A DNA stretch of 64,000 nucleotides from CAJQLB01 sp905479065 (GTDB taxonomy: Bacteria; Bacteroidota; Bacteroidia; Flavobacteriales; Flavobacteriaceae), in NCBI GenBank assembly GCA_943846735.1, contig OX044364.1:992001-1056000 (forward strand), read 5' to 3'. Position 1 is the first letter of the stretch. Each line of letters opens with the position of its first letter. Of the stretch, positions 37,596 through 46,529 are shown piece after piece. The notes beneath the pieces are model-generated. The model was given only the letters and a program-made list of their open reading frames with translations, was not told the origin of the DNA and did not search any database. The position numbers were made by a program, and so were the translations under genes.

Positions 37596-38945
37596 TTAAT
37601 TCCAACGATCATCGGAGGCTTCATTTTCCATATACTTTTCAATTTTTCTCTGTTCCCAAGAGCGCCCAAACACACCATCATTAACATAAACTTTATAAGC
37701 ATGAAAAAGTAGTCCAATACCCCACCCAAACATTGGGAACCAAAACCACTGAAACCCCCAAAAAGTACGATAATTAATAAATATTAAAAAAGGAATTACG
37801 ATGACGTACGACAGTAAACTGTAGTAAAATTCTTTTACCTCGTCAACATGTTTACGTGCTCGTACATAGCTGTCGTCAAATTGGTTTTGTGTTCTTGTTT
37901 TCATAATTGATATTTGTTTTGTAAGCATGGGTATTGCAACTGTAAATAATTCTGCTTTTTGATTAATAATTACTTTTCTATCTGTTAACAAATGGTACCG
38001 TTGTTTGATATTTTCGAGTCCAACTCCGCTACTTTTTCTAAGTATCTGTTTTGGCTGTAAATTATTCTCCACAACTAAAAATCCTGATGACTCAAATATT
38101 TTGATTTTCAATGGTTTACTTGTTGTAACTATATTGTGTTTAACCGCATTTTCGAGTAATAATTGCAATGATAGCGGAACAACTTTACTGTCTAAATTTG
38201 TAACTTTCTCAGGAGTTTCAAATACAATACTATCTTCAAATCTCATTTTTAAAAGTGACATGTAAATTGATGCGAAATTTAACTCTTCTCTCAATGTCAC
38301 CAAATCTTTATTTTTCTGCTCCAATACATAGCGATAAACTTTCGATAATGACGCTGTGAAATTTTTTGCATTTATTGGATTTTCATCAATTAAACTTGTT
38401 AAAACATTTAGACTATTAAATAAAAAATGAGGATCTAATTGATTTTTTAATGCATCAAATTTCGCACTTGCAGTTCCAGCAATAACCTTTTGCTCTTGTA
38501 TTTTACTTTTTTGTAATTGTTGATAAAAGTAAAATACATGAAAAAGTGCTGAAATTACAACCATACACAAAAAAGCCAAGAGATACATTTTAATGTTTTC
38601 TGTCTTCAAAAAATATTCGTAATCAATACCTTCTATTGCAACTCTATGAAGTAGTCGGAGAATAATAAACGAAACCATAGTAATCACAACGGAACTTAAA
38701 AATCCTATAATGAGACGATATTTTTGATATCTGTACCAAACTACATAATGGTTTAAATACTTAAAAAAAGCAAAATTAATTAATGCCAAACAGACACCAT
38801 AAAACACATAAAAGCCATTAGATTGAATGTGCTTTAGGTTTAATAGAAGGCTTCTTTTTGGATCAACATTGAAAACCACAATAACCATGAATAAAAAAAT
38901 GGCTATCAAAAAGCTAAACCCTATTGTTTTTAAAATTAATTTCAT
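37596..38945 (-). CDS. LytS-type sensor histidine kinase with a C-terminal 2TM domain
   Basis: 449 residues. Four N-terminal membrane segments (about 8-26, 45-62, 78-97, 119-140), then a His_kinase domain with phospho-acceptor H173 (LDPHFLFNSLN) and an HATPase part (LLLENAVKHN, GVGLENIKQRY). After a short linker, residues about 360-449 form a third 2TM domain (VRARKHVDEVKEFYYSLLSY, FGWGIGLLFHAYKVY, RSWEQRKIEKYMENE). So the kinase is fused to the same domain its two downstream neighbours encode alone. A TAAATTTG -7 candidate lies at 39013-39020 on the minus strand. Confidence 0.92.
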   Translation of the reverse strand: MKLILKTIGFSFLIAIFLFMVIVVFNVDPKRSLLLNLKHIQSNGFYVFYGVCLALINFAFFKYLNHYVVWYRYQKYRLIIGFLSSVVITMVSFIILRLLHRVAIEGIDYEYFLKTENIKMYLLAFLCMVVISALFHVFYFYQQLQKSKIQEQKVIAGTASAKFDALKNQLDPHFLFNSLNVLTSLIDENPINAKNFTASLSKVYRYVLEQKNKDLVTLREELNFASIYMSLLKMRFEDSIVFETPEKVTNLDSKVVPLSLQLLLENAVKHNIVTTSKPLKIKIFESSGFLVVENNLQPKQILRKSSGVGLENIKQRYHLLTDRKVIINQKAELFTVAIPMLTKQISIMKTRTQNQFDDSYVRARKHVDEVKEFYYSLLSYVIVIPFLIFINYRTFWGFQWFWFPMFGWGIGLLFHAYKVYVNDGVFGRSWEQRKIEKYMENEASDDRWN

Positions 38946-39377
38946 AAGTTCTGATATCTAAAATGGTTTTACTTAAGCTCTTCGTGTCTCAATTTAAATA
39001 GAAAGCCTTCATCAAATTTATTGGAGCTAGGTTTTTTTTGTTTATCATCTGCTTAAAGTTTAAAATAATATATTCACAACGAAAAAAACAATTTTAATAA
39101 TGATAAAAATTAATCTAAACATAACACCCACTTATTTATACAGCAAATATCCACTATTGTTAAATTTTACAAAAAACAAAATTACCCAATCGTTGTATTA
39201 GTGTGCTGAACTGTCTAATTGAAATTATAACAGCATCCTCGAGTTTATTTCAATTAGTATTACTGGAATATTTTATTGTATGACAGATAAATCATCTACC
39301 ATTTTAATAACTAATAATATTATTGTATCAAATGCTTTGTATGAAATTAGTTAACTTACACTAATAAACTTAGTTTC
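38946..39377. other. Gap between the kinase and the DUF1684 gene
   Basis: 432 bp, AT-rich, no ORF. It holds the kinase -7 candidate (39013-39020, minus) and a perfect inverted repeat (listed separately). No consensus promoter for the DUF1684 gene was found. Confidence 0.5.
39215..39257. repeat. 11-bp perfect inverted repeat, 21-bp spacer
   Basis: CTAATTGAAAT (39215-39225) and ATTTCAATTAG (39247-39257). Not followed by a U-run, so unlikely to be a terminator; it could be an operator or the base of an RNA hairpin. Confidence 0.6.
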
Positions 39378-40247
39378 ATGAAAAAGCTTTCATCTCTATT
39401 ACTCGTGCTCATTTTTTGTAACTGTTCAGGCAATAGCCAACAAAAAGAAGATAGTGATTATATTTCTGAAGTAAATGCTTACTTTAAGACTTTGAACAAT
39501 GAGCGTAAAAATAATTATCTTCAATTAATTGCCTTATATCCTCTGAAAGAAGGTTCAAATACCTTTGGAAAAGATAGTTTAAATGATTTAATATTAAATT
39601 TTGACTTGATTCCAAATTACGTTGGAAGTTATTATAGACAAGAAGATAGCTTGATATTTGATGGTGCCAAAGATTTAATGGTCCAATCAATGGATTCCAC
39701 CACCCTTAAAACGCCTGTAAAAATTGATGTTCAAGGTAATTCTGAAAAATTATTTCATCAAAATCTAAGCTGGAAAATTATTTCTCGATCAAACCAATAT
39801 TATCTTAGAATTTGGTACAAAAAAAATCCTAAAATCAACACCTTTAAAAAATTTTTACGTTATCCTACAAACAAGGATTATTTAATTAAGGCTCAATTCA
39901 CTAGTTATGAGCAAGAAAAACATGAAATTGTAAAAGCTAAAATTGATGGAAAACGAATAACAAGCTTTATTGGAAATGTAACGTTTGCTTTAAATGACAA
40001 GAACTTTACATTGGAAGTAGGACATAATGGTTTTATCATGGTTGGAGATTTGACAAATTCTAATACGACATATGGGGGTGGTCGATACATGTATATCACG
40101 GTTCCTCAAAATAACGGAGATGTTAATTTAGATTTCAATAAACTCTACAACCCTCCGTGCTCATATTCTGTTTTCACTACCTGTTTATTTCCTCCAAGTC
40201 AAAATCAATTGTCATTTCCTATTTTTGCAGGCGAACAATCAATTTAA
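39378..40247 (+). CDS. DUF1684 lipoprotein
   Basis: 289 residues, lipoprotein signal (Cys about 14-16, NCSGNS). C-terminal part has the DUF1684 signature: TYGGGRYMYI, DVNLDFNKLYNPPCSYSVFTTCLFPP and a final FPIFAGE. The family is widespread in Bacteroidota and Actinobacteria and of unknown function; the conserved Cys pair and Pro-rich loop suggest a structured ligand site. 41 bp ahead of the nitrilase gene. Confidence 0.85.
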   Translation: MKKLSSLLLVLIFCNCSGNSQQKEDSDYISEVNAYFKTLNNERKNNYLQLIALYPLKEGSNTFGKDSLNDLILNFDLIPNYVGSYYRQEDSLIFDGAKDLMVQSMDSTTLKTPVKIDVQGNSEKLFHQNLSWKIISRSNQYYLRIWYKKNPKINTFKKFLRYPTNKDYLIKAQFTSYEQEKHEIVKAKIDGKRITSFIGNVTFALNDKNFTLEVGHNGFIMVGDLTNSNTTYGGGRYMYITVPQNNGDVNLDFNKLYNPPCSYSVFTTCLFPPSQNQLSFPIFAGEQSI

Positions 40248-40288
40248 AAAAAAACACTCATTACCTAAGCGTAATAATCTAAATTAAA

Positions 40289-41212
40289 ATGAAAATTAAA
40301 GTTGCAGTTGTCCAAGATAGTCCTGTTTTTTTTGATAAAGAAGCTACCTTTAAAAAAATTGAAACCATATGTATTAACAATGCTTCAAAAGGTTGTCAGT
40401 TAATTGTGTTTCCCGAGTCATTTATTCCTGGCTATCCACGAGGACTCTCTTTTGGTACGACTATCGGTGAACGAACAGAGACTGGGAGACAACAATTTGC
40501 TGATTACTACAATCATAGTTTTGATTTAAAAAGTAATGATTTGGTAAGATTAGAAATACTTTGTAGAGAGCAAAATATTTTTCTTGTTATTGGAGTTACT
40601 GAAAAACAAGAAGTAAGCGGCAGTTTGTTTTGTTCTATGCTTTTTATTTCACCATCAAACGGTTTATTAGGAGTACATCGTAAATTAAAACCTACAGGCT
40701 CTGAAAGAATTATATGGTCAGAGGGTGATGCAAAAGATTTAGTTACTTTTAACACTAAAATTGGCAAACTTGGAGGACTTATTTGTTGGGAAAATTACAT
40801 GCCATTGGCACGTATGAGTATGTATCTTAAAGGGGTTGAAATTTATATTGCCCCAACAGCTGATTCTCGAAAACAGTGGACCGCAACTATGCAACAAATA
40901 GCCATGGAAGGGCGATGTTTTGTTCTTGGTTGTAACCAATATATGACAACAGCATTATATCCTGATAAATATAGAAAAGAAGTTTCGCATCTCGATGAAA
41001 ACTTTTGTCCCGGGGGTAGTGTTATAGTTTCTCCACAAGGTACTATTCTTGAAGGACCTCTTTTCAATAAATCTGGAGTTCTGGTCACCGAATTAGACAT
41101 GGAAGATATTAAGAAAAACAAACTAGATTTTGATGTTATAGGTCATTACAGCCGAGATGATATTTTTAAATTTGAAGTAATTAATCAACCTGAAATTAAA
41201 AATAACAACTAA
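40289..41212 (+). CDS. Nitrilase-family carbon-nitrogen hydrolase
   Basis: 307 residues. Catalytic Glu in FPESFIPGYP, Lys in HRKLKPT and Cys in GGLICWENYMP, the CWE form typical of true nitrilases (nitrile to carboxylic acid and ammonia) rather than amidases. The middle ADSRKQWTATMQQIAMEGRCF and final GHYSRDDIF match the family. Substrate unknown. Soluble, no signal peptide. Confidence 0.9.
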   Translation: MKIKVAVVQDSPVFFDKEATFKKIETICINNASKGCQLIVFPESFIPGYPRGLSFGTTIGERTETGRQQFADYYNHSFDLKSNDLVRLEILCREQNIFLVIGVTEKQEVSGSLFCSMLFISPSNGLLGVHRKLKPTGSERIIWSEGDAKDLVTFNTKIGKLGGLICWENYMPLARMSMYLKGVEIYIAPTADSRKQWTATMQQIAMEGRCFVLGCNQYMTTALYPDKYRKEVSHLDENFCPGGSVIVSPQGTILEGPLFNKSGVLVTELDMEDIKKNKLDFDVIGHYSRDDIFKFEVINQPEIKNNN

Positions 41213-41282
41213 AAGACACATATAGTTAATAGTCTCACTTGCAGAATTTTAATGTTTTATTTATTTTTGAAAAAAATATGAT

Positions 41283-41975
41283 TTGATCTTTGATAAAATA
41301 AATAAATCTTTTGGTGCCTTATTCCTACTGATTCTTTTGATTGAGGTAATTTCAAGTAAAAGTGAAGATTTCAGTAGACTTCATACAGTAGCTATGCCTC
41401 TGCTATTGGCGTATCTTTTTATATTTTTTTACTTGCGTCGACAAGGAACATCTATAATATCTAAAATACTTTTATTTTCTGCCCTAGGGTGTGCATTTAC
41501 GGGAGATATATTCTTGTCTAAAGAGTTGAGTATTTTTGACAGCGAAAATAGTCTTGGTTATATATGTCATGCATTGGCACATGCCTTGTTAGTGATATTG
41601 TTTTACAATGGCAGAAATAAAAAAAACAAGGGATATCAATTTCTCTTACCACTATTGATAATTGCTGGTCTTTTTATGTTTTTCAATTATAAATATCAAT
41701 ATGAAGAAACTTTAAACCTTTTTTCTTTTGTGCAATTGGTTTTAATATTAACAATGATTTATTTTTCTTTTTTAAGAAAAAACAATGTCACAAAAGAGAG
41801 CTACACATTTATTTTAATAGGTTCAGTGTTATTATTCATCTCTTATATATTTGTAAATTTCGAACCATCACTTCAATTTGAAGTTCACGATTTTATCATG
41901 ATACCATATGCAACAGCATTTTTATGTTTCGTTATCGGCATTATTAAAGAAAAGCAGACCTCTTTTAATTTTTAA
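41283..41975 (+). CDS. YhhN-family membrane protein (lysoplasmalogenase-like), first copy
   Basis: 230 residues, seven or eight membrane segments. GDIFLSKE, a His in the mid-section (CHALAHAL) and the DFIMIPYATAFLCFVIG ending match the YhhN/TMEM86 family, some members of which cleave the vinyl-ether bond of lysoplasmalogens. No ATG is available: the frame is open from 41271 and the only start-like codon before the first membrane segment is TTG 41283. Tandem paralogue follows 94 bp downstream. Confidence 0.78.
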   Translation: MIFDKINKSFGALFLLILLIEVISSKSEDFSRLHTVAMPLLLAYLFIFFYLRRQGTSIISKILLFSALGCAFTGDIFLSKELSIFDSENSLGYICHALAHALLVILFYNGRNKKNKGYQFLLPLLIIAGLFMFFNYKYQYEETLNLFSFVQLVLILTMIYFSFLRKNNVTKESYTFILIGSVLLFISYIFVNFEPSLQFEVHDFIMIPYATAFLCFVIGIIKEKQTSFNF

Positions 41976-42069
41976 AGATATTGTCATTTATCACCGTAAA
42001 TAGGTCTATTGCAATTTAAAATAATATTGCTTTTTTTTAAAAAAAAAATTAATTTGCATAAAAAAAAAT

Positions 42070-42801
42070 TTGACAAGTTTTACCGGGAAAAAAAAATTGA
42101 ACTTTAGTGAATTTGATAAATCATTTTCAATTCTCTATTTTGTGATTTTAATCATTGAATTATTTGCCCATCCGATACAAGGCTTAAGTAATTTACACTT
42201 TGTTGCAAAACCACTCTTAATTATTTCTTTACTCTATTATCTTTATATCAAGCGTTTTGAGATAAAAATGAATTCCCGCCGTCTTTTGTTTTGGGCACTA
42301 TTCATTTCCTTAATTGGTGACACCCTAATTTTATTCGAAACCCTTGATAATAATAATATGCTTTTTATTTTTGGCGTGTTAGCTTTTATGGTAGTTCTAA
42401 TCCTTTATTCCTTTATTTTTCTTCAAAAAAGAAATAATAATTTACGATCATTTAAATTTTTATTTACCTTAATGATGTATACCATAATATTATTTTCCGT
42501 TTTGTGGAGATCACTTGACCATATGCTAATACCCGTAATGTTATATGCTCTAGTTATATTGATGATGAATTATATTGCCTCTTTAAGATCTTTTAATGTG
42601 CCAAAACTGAGTTTTAATTTTGTGCTTATTGGTACATTGTTAATGTTAATTTCAAATACTTTAGTTGTCATAAACAAATTCTATTTTCCACTATCTTGGA
42701 GTCATGTATTAATTATGTCGAACTATGGACTGGCCCAATATTTCATTGTTTTTGGTGTTTTAAAACAAAACAGTACTCTCCATAACAAATTTAATATTTA
42801 G
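42070..42801 (+). CDS. YhhN-family membrane protein, second copy
   Basis: 243 residues and the same layout as the first copy (EFDKSFSILYFVILIIEL, FWALFISLIGDTLILFE, SWSHVLIMSNYGLAQYFIVFG). Again no ATG near the start: TTG 42070 or TTG 42097; between them is a run of nine A (42088-42096). The catalytic Asp of the family may be the D in IGDTLI. Likely arose by tandem duplication, now diverged. Confidence 0.72.
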   Translation: MTSFTGKKKLNFSEFDKSFSILYFVILIIELFAHPIQGLSNLHFVAKPLLIISLLYYLYIKRFEIKMNSRRLLFWALFISLIGDTLILFETLDNNNMLFIFGVLAFMVVLILYSFIFLQKRNNNLRSFKFLFTLMMYTIILFSVLWRSLDHMLIPVMLYALVILMMNYIASLRSFNVPKLSFNFVLIGTLLMLISNTLVVINKFYFPLSWSHVLIMSNYGLAQYFIVFGVLKQNSTLHNKFNI

Positions 42802-42953
42802 TAATTTTATCATTTATTGTTACATGTTTACTAAGCGTCACTATGTGCTCTGTGCTCTACAAATGATAAAATTCACAAAAGAACTCATTTTAAAGAATGA
42901 ATAAAATAAAAAAAAGACACTTATATTTGACTGTGTATTTAATTAAAATAACA

Positions 42954-44372
42954 ATGATAACACGGCTATCAACTTTCGTAATAGTACTTTTAAGTTTACC
43001 AATTTATGCTCAAAATAATAATCCTCTTGCTGACTTAGATATAAAGACCTCTTTTTACCAAGCCATAGCAAATGACATTTGGAATTATGCAGAAATGGGA
43101 TATCAAGAACATAAAAGTAGTGAAAGATTAAAACGTGTACTTTACGATGAAAATTTCACAATAAGTTCGGGGGTCGCCGGTATGCCAACAGCATTCATTG
43201 CAGAGTATAACAATGGAGGACCTGTCATTGCCTTTTTGGGTGAGTATGATGCCTTGCCAGGTTTATCCCAACTCGCCGTTTCAATAAAGAAATCTGCAGG
43301 TAAACCTGCGGGACACGCATGTGGTCATCATCTTTTTGGAACAGCCTCTGCAGCAGCTGCAATAAGTGTAAAAAACTGGTTAATTGACAACAACATTAAT
43401 GGAACAGTAAGGTTCTATGGATGTCCCGCAGAGGAGGGAGGATCAGGTAAAGTATACCTAACTAGAGCGGGATTATTTGATGATGTGGACATCGCTCTTC
43501 ATTGGCATCCATCATCAATAAATGCTGCAAATCCCGGTGCTGCTTTAGCGAATAAATCAGCTAAATTTAGGTTTAAAGGAGTTTCTGCTCATGCAGCTGG
43601 ATCACCAGAAAAAGGACGATCTGCCCTTGATGCTGTTGAAAGCATGAATTACATGGTGAATATGATGAGAGAACATATTCCGCAGGATGCTCGTATTCAT
43701 TACGTTATTACCGATGGGGGGAAAGCACCAAATGTTGTTCCAGATTTTGCAGAGGTTTATTATTATGCAAGGCATCAAAATAGAACTACTGTCGTTGATA
43801 TTTTTGAGCGAATAAAAAAAGCTGCAGAAGGTGCAGCTCTCGGTACAGATACGAGCATGAGTTTTGAAATGATAGGTGGAACTCATGAGTTACTACCAAA
43901 TATAACATTACAAAAAATTATGTATAATAATCTTATTAAGATTGGTGGCTATCAATATGACGATGATGAACTCAATTTTGCCTCTAATATTTCTATAAGC
44001 TTGGGTAATATCTCTTTAGATACAACTTTCTCAGAAGGTATTGCTCCGTACACTGACAATGCAAAAGCTTATGGCTCCACCGATGTTGGAGACGTAAGTT
44101 TTATAGTTCCAACTGTTGGCATGAGTGCTGCAACTTGGGTTCCTGGCACACCTGCGCACAGTTGGCAGGCCGTTGCTGCAGGAGGCACATCAATCGGTAC
44201 GAAAGGAATGATGATTGCTGCAAAAACTCTTACTGCAACAGCAATTGACTTGTTTTCAAATAACAAACTAATTTCTGAAGCAACACGAGAATTTATATTG
44301 AAACGTGGAAAAGATTTTCAATACAAACCGTTGTTAGGTAATAGAAAACCTGCATTAAACTACAGAAATTAA
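42954..44372 (+). CDS. Secreted M20-family amidohydrolase (AbgB-like)
   Basis: 472 residues from ATG 42954 (MITRLSTFVIVLLSLPIYAQ, a signal peptide); an ATG at 42897 would lie upstream of the -7 box TATATTTG (42922-42929). Metal ligands: HACGHH, EEGG and a late His region (PAHSWQ), with the Cys of ACGH as in M20D enzymes; the lid domain (about 200-310) is present. The family splits N-acyl or p-aminobenzoyl-glutamate-type amides. Periplasmic. Confidence 0.88.
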   Translation: MITRLSTFVIVLLSLPIYAQNNNPLADLDIKTSFYQAIANDIWNYAEMGYQEHKSSERLKRVLYDENFTISSGVAGMPTAFIAEYNNGGPVIAFLGEYDALPGLSQLAVSIKKSAGKPAGHACGHHLFGTASAAAAISVKNWLIDNNINGTVRFYGCPAEEGGSGKVYLTRAGLFDDVDIALHWHPSSINAANPGAALANKSAKFRFKGVSAHAAGSPEKGRSALDAVESMNYMVNMMREHIPQDARIHYVITDGGKAPNVVPDFAEVYYYARHQNRTTVVDIFERIKKAAEGAALGTDTSMSFEMIGGTHELLPNITLQKIMYNNLIKIGGYQYDDDELNFASNISISLGNISLDTTFSEGIAPYTDNAKAYGSTDVGDVSFIVPTVGMSAATWVPGTPAHSWQAVAAGGTSIGTKGMMIAAKTLTATAIDLFSNNKLISEATREFILKRGKDFQYKPLLGNRKPALNYRN

Positions 44373-44446
44373 AATATTAACCTACGAGTGTAACATTTTA
44401 GCTATTGTAACTACTCATATATTGGGTAATTAACTAACTAACAGAA

Positions 44447-44941
44447 TTGACAAAAGATAAAGAACAGCATTTTGTAGCATTACTTGAGAAGCATCAAAAT
44501 ATAATACACAAAGTTTGTAGACTGTACACATATAATTATAATGCCCACAATGATTTGTTTCAAGAAATCACGATTCAATTATGGCGAGCTTATCCAAAAT
44601 TTCGTGGGGATTCAAAGTTTAGTACTTGGATGTATCGCGTTGGACTAAACACCGCTATATCGCTCTACAGGAAATCAAAACGACGTATCAAAACACAAGA
44701 TTTTAGTGATATTCAATTTAAAATTTCAGCAGAGGAATATGATGATACAGAGGAACAACAGTTAAAATTACTATACAATGCAGTGAGACAGCTAAATGAT
44801 ATTGAAAAAGCGTTGGTGTTTTTGTATTTAGAAAATAAAAATTATCGAGAAATAAGTGAAACGATGGGAATAAGTGAAGTTAATGCGAGAGTTAAAATGA
44901 ATCGTATTAAAACTAAGCTCAGAACCATCTTAAATCCGTAA
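44447..44941 (+). CDS. ECF-type RNA polymerase sigma factor
   Basis: 164 residues. Region 2 (DLFQEITIQLWRAYPKFRGDSKFSTWMYRVGLNTAISLYRK) and region 4 (IEKALVFLYLENKNYREISETMGISEVNARVKMNRIKTKLR) are complete. The only usable start is TTG 44447 (TAA stop three codons earlier, no ATG). 4 bp before a membrane-protein gene that may be its anti-sigma factor. Confidence 0.9.
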   Translation: MTKDKEQHFVALLEKHQNIIHKVCRLYTYNYNAHNDLFQEITIQLWRAYPKFRGDSKFSTWMYRVGLNTAISLYRKSKRRIKTQDFSDIQFKISAEEYDDTEEQQLKLLYNAVRQLNDIEKALVFLYLENKNYREISETMGISEVNARVKMNRIKTKLRTILNP

Positions 44942-44945
44942 TATT

Positions 44946-45587
44946 ATGGATGAATTAGAAATATTAAAAAAAGATTGGCAAAAAGATGATGCAAATTATC
45001 CAAAACTCACTTTTGAAGAGATTTATAAGATGTTATTAAAAAAATCATCATCAATAGTTAAATGGATTTTCATCATAAGTATTTTAGAGTTTATTTTTTG
45101 GGCGTTAATTTCTTACGTGTTAAAAGACGCTGACTACAATAAAAAATTTCAAGAATATCAAGCAGAGAATATCATGTTTTCAATCATGGTTTTTGGCTAT
45201 CTAATTATCATCTACTTTTTGGTCAGATTTTTCATGAATTATAGAACCATATCTGTTACGGATAATGCGAAAATTTTGATGGAAAATATTTTAAAAACTA
45301 GACGTACTGTTAAGCAATATGTTGCTGTTAATCTTGGATTTATTATAATATCTGCCTTTGTTGTCCTAGGCATTCAATTTAATCGAGATCAACAAATGGT
45401 TTCTATCATTGATAACGCTGCTGCCAATGGCGAATTATTGAAATTTTATTCAATTACAATTATCGTTACACTAGTGGTTCTGGGCTTAACTGTCGGTGTT
45501 TTATTACTTTTTTACTATCTCATCTATGGCATACTATTAAAACGCCTCAACAATAACTATAAAGAATTGAAAAAGTTAGAGGTCTAA
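44946..45587 (+). CDS. Four-TM membrane protein beside the sigma factor, possible anti-sigma
   Basis: 213 residues. A soluble N-terminal 35 residues (MDELEILKKDWQKDDANYPKL), then four membrane segments. Homologous membrane genes follow ECF sigma genes in many flavobacteria; no zinc-binding HxxxCxxC anti-sigma motif is visible, so the anti-sigma role is inference from position. 4 bp after the sigma-factor gene. Confidence 0.7.
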   Translation: MDELEILKKDWQKDDANYPKLTFEEIYKMLLKKSSSIVKWIFIISILEFIFWALISYVLKDADYNKKFQEYQAENIMFSIMVFGYLIIIYFLVRFFMNYRTISVTDNAKILMENILKTRRTVKQYVAVNLGFIIISAFVVLGIQFNRDQQMVSIIDNAAANGELLKFYSITIIVTLVVLGLTVGVLLLFYYLIYGILLKRLNNNYKELKKLEV

Positions 45588-45616
45588 ACGTCTCAAATTA
45601 AAACGCGTGTAATAAG

Positions 45617-46414
45617 TTAGTATTGACGTTGTTTGTTGAGTTCTTCTTTGGCGAGTAACTCTTTTTGTGGTATTACCTTTAGAAATGACGGATGTTGCTC
45701 AATTGCATATTCAATTTGTTCAACTATGTCGGGAATTGTTCCGTTTTGATAATCAATTTTTAATGGTTTTTTAATTTCCATTGATTGAAGAATATTTTTC
45801 TTTTTTATTCGCAATCCCTTTTTATCATATGCACGTCTAAAACCATCAATTACAATGGGAACAACAATGGGTTGGTAACGTTTAATAATGTGTGCTGTAC
45901 CTTTTCTAATTGGTTTAAAAGGAGTTGTGGTTCCTTGTGGAAATGTAATCACCCAACCATCCTCCAATGCTTTGCCTATATTTGATATATCACTCATTTT
46001 AACTTGCCTATTGATATTTTTTCCTTCACTTCGCCAAGTTCTTTCAATACTAACTGATCCTACATAGGCAAGTATTTTTGGTAGCAGTCCAGATTTCATA
46101 GTTTCTTTAGCAGCCACGTAGTACAAATTTAATTTAGGATGCCATAAATATCCAACATTTTTAATCGAATCTACACGCCCACTCAAGCTAGCATTGAAAA
46201 CATGAAACATGGCTACGACGTCAGCAAAATAAGTTTGATGATTTGAAATAAACAAAACATTGGTGTTCGGTAAGTCTTTTAAAATTTCAGAACCTTCGAT
46301 ATGTAATTCATTGAAACCTCTGAAACGTCGATGAGTAATGACACCAAGAATTCTAATTAGCCACTTTTTTAAAAACAATTTGTGACCGAAAGGATTTTGC
46401 TTAAATAATCCCAT
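45617..46414 (-). CDS. PlsC-family acyltransferase with altered motifs
   Basis: 265 residues from ATG 46414 (MGLFKQNPFGHKL). Acyltransferase fold with NHQTYFADV at 58-66, H59-x5-D65 instead of the usual H-x4-D, and FPQGTT (158-163) instead of FPEGTR. Both changes hit residues linked to catalysis or glycerol-phosphate binding in PlsC. It may use another acyl acceptor, for example an aminolipid head group, or lack activity. A TAGGTTTG on the minus strand at 46448-46455 precedes it. Confidence 0.8.
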   Translation of the reverse strand: MGLFKQNPFGHKLFLKKWLIRILGVITHRRFRGFNELHIEGSEILKDLPNTNVLFISNHQTYFADVVAMFHVFNASLSGRVDSIKNVGYLWHPKLNLYYVAAKETMKSGLLPKILAYVGSVSIERTWRSEGKNINRQVKMSDISNIGKALEDGWVITFPQGTTTPFKPIRKGTAHIIKRYQPIVVPIVIDGFRRAYDKKGLRIKKKNILQSMEIKKPLKIDYQNGTIPDIVEQIEYAIEQHPSFLKVIPQKELLAKEELNKQRQY

Positions 46415-46447
46415 AAATTTATATCTCAATCTAAAAATTACGAATCA

Positions 46448-46482
46448 CAAACCTACATATTTTTCCATTGATAAGTATCAAT
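46448..46482 (-). promoter_or_regulatory. PlsC upstream region: -7 element and 16-bp palindrome
   Basis: The minus strand reads TAGGTTTG (complement of 46448-46455). 46467-46482 is ATTGATAAGTATCAAT, two perfect 7-bp arms over AG, placed where a -33 element would be (the TTG spacing, about 23 bp, is long). A candidate operator. Confidence 0.4.
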
Positions 46483-46529
46483 AATTAATAAAATAACAAA
46501 ACTAAAATAGGTTTTTCATGAAAGCTAAA

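Noticed and set aside
40513..41121. Open frames opposite the nitrilase gene
   Set aside because: Shadows of a real gene with clear catalytic triad; the frames show no family features.
42061..42100. Frame-shifted start of the second YhhN gene in the A9 run
   Set aside because: No ATG exists in any frame upstream, so a shift would not produce a better start.
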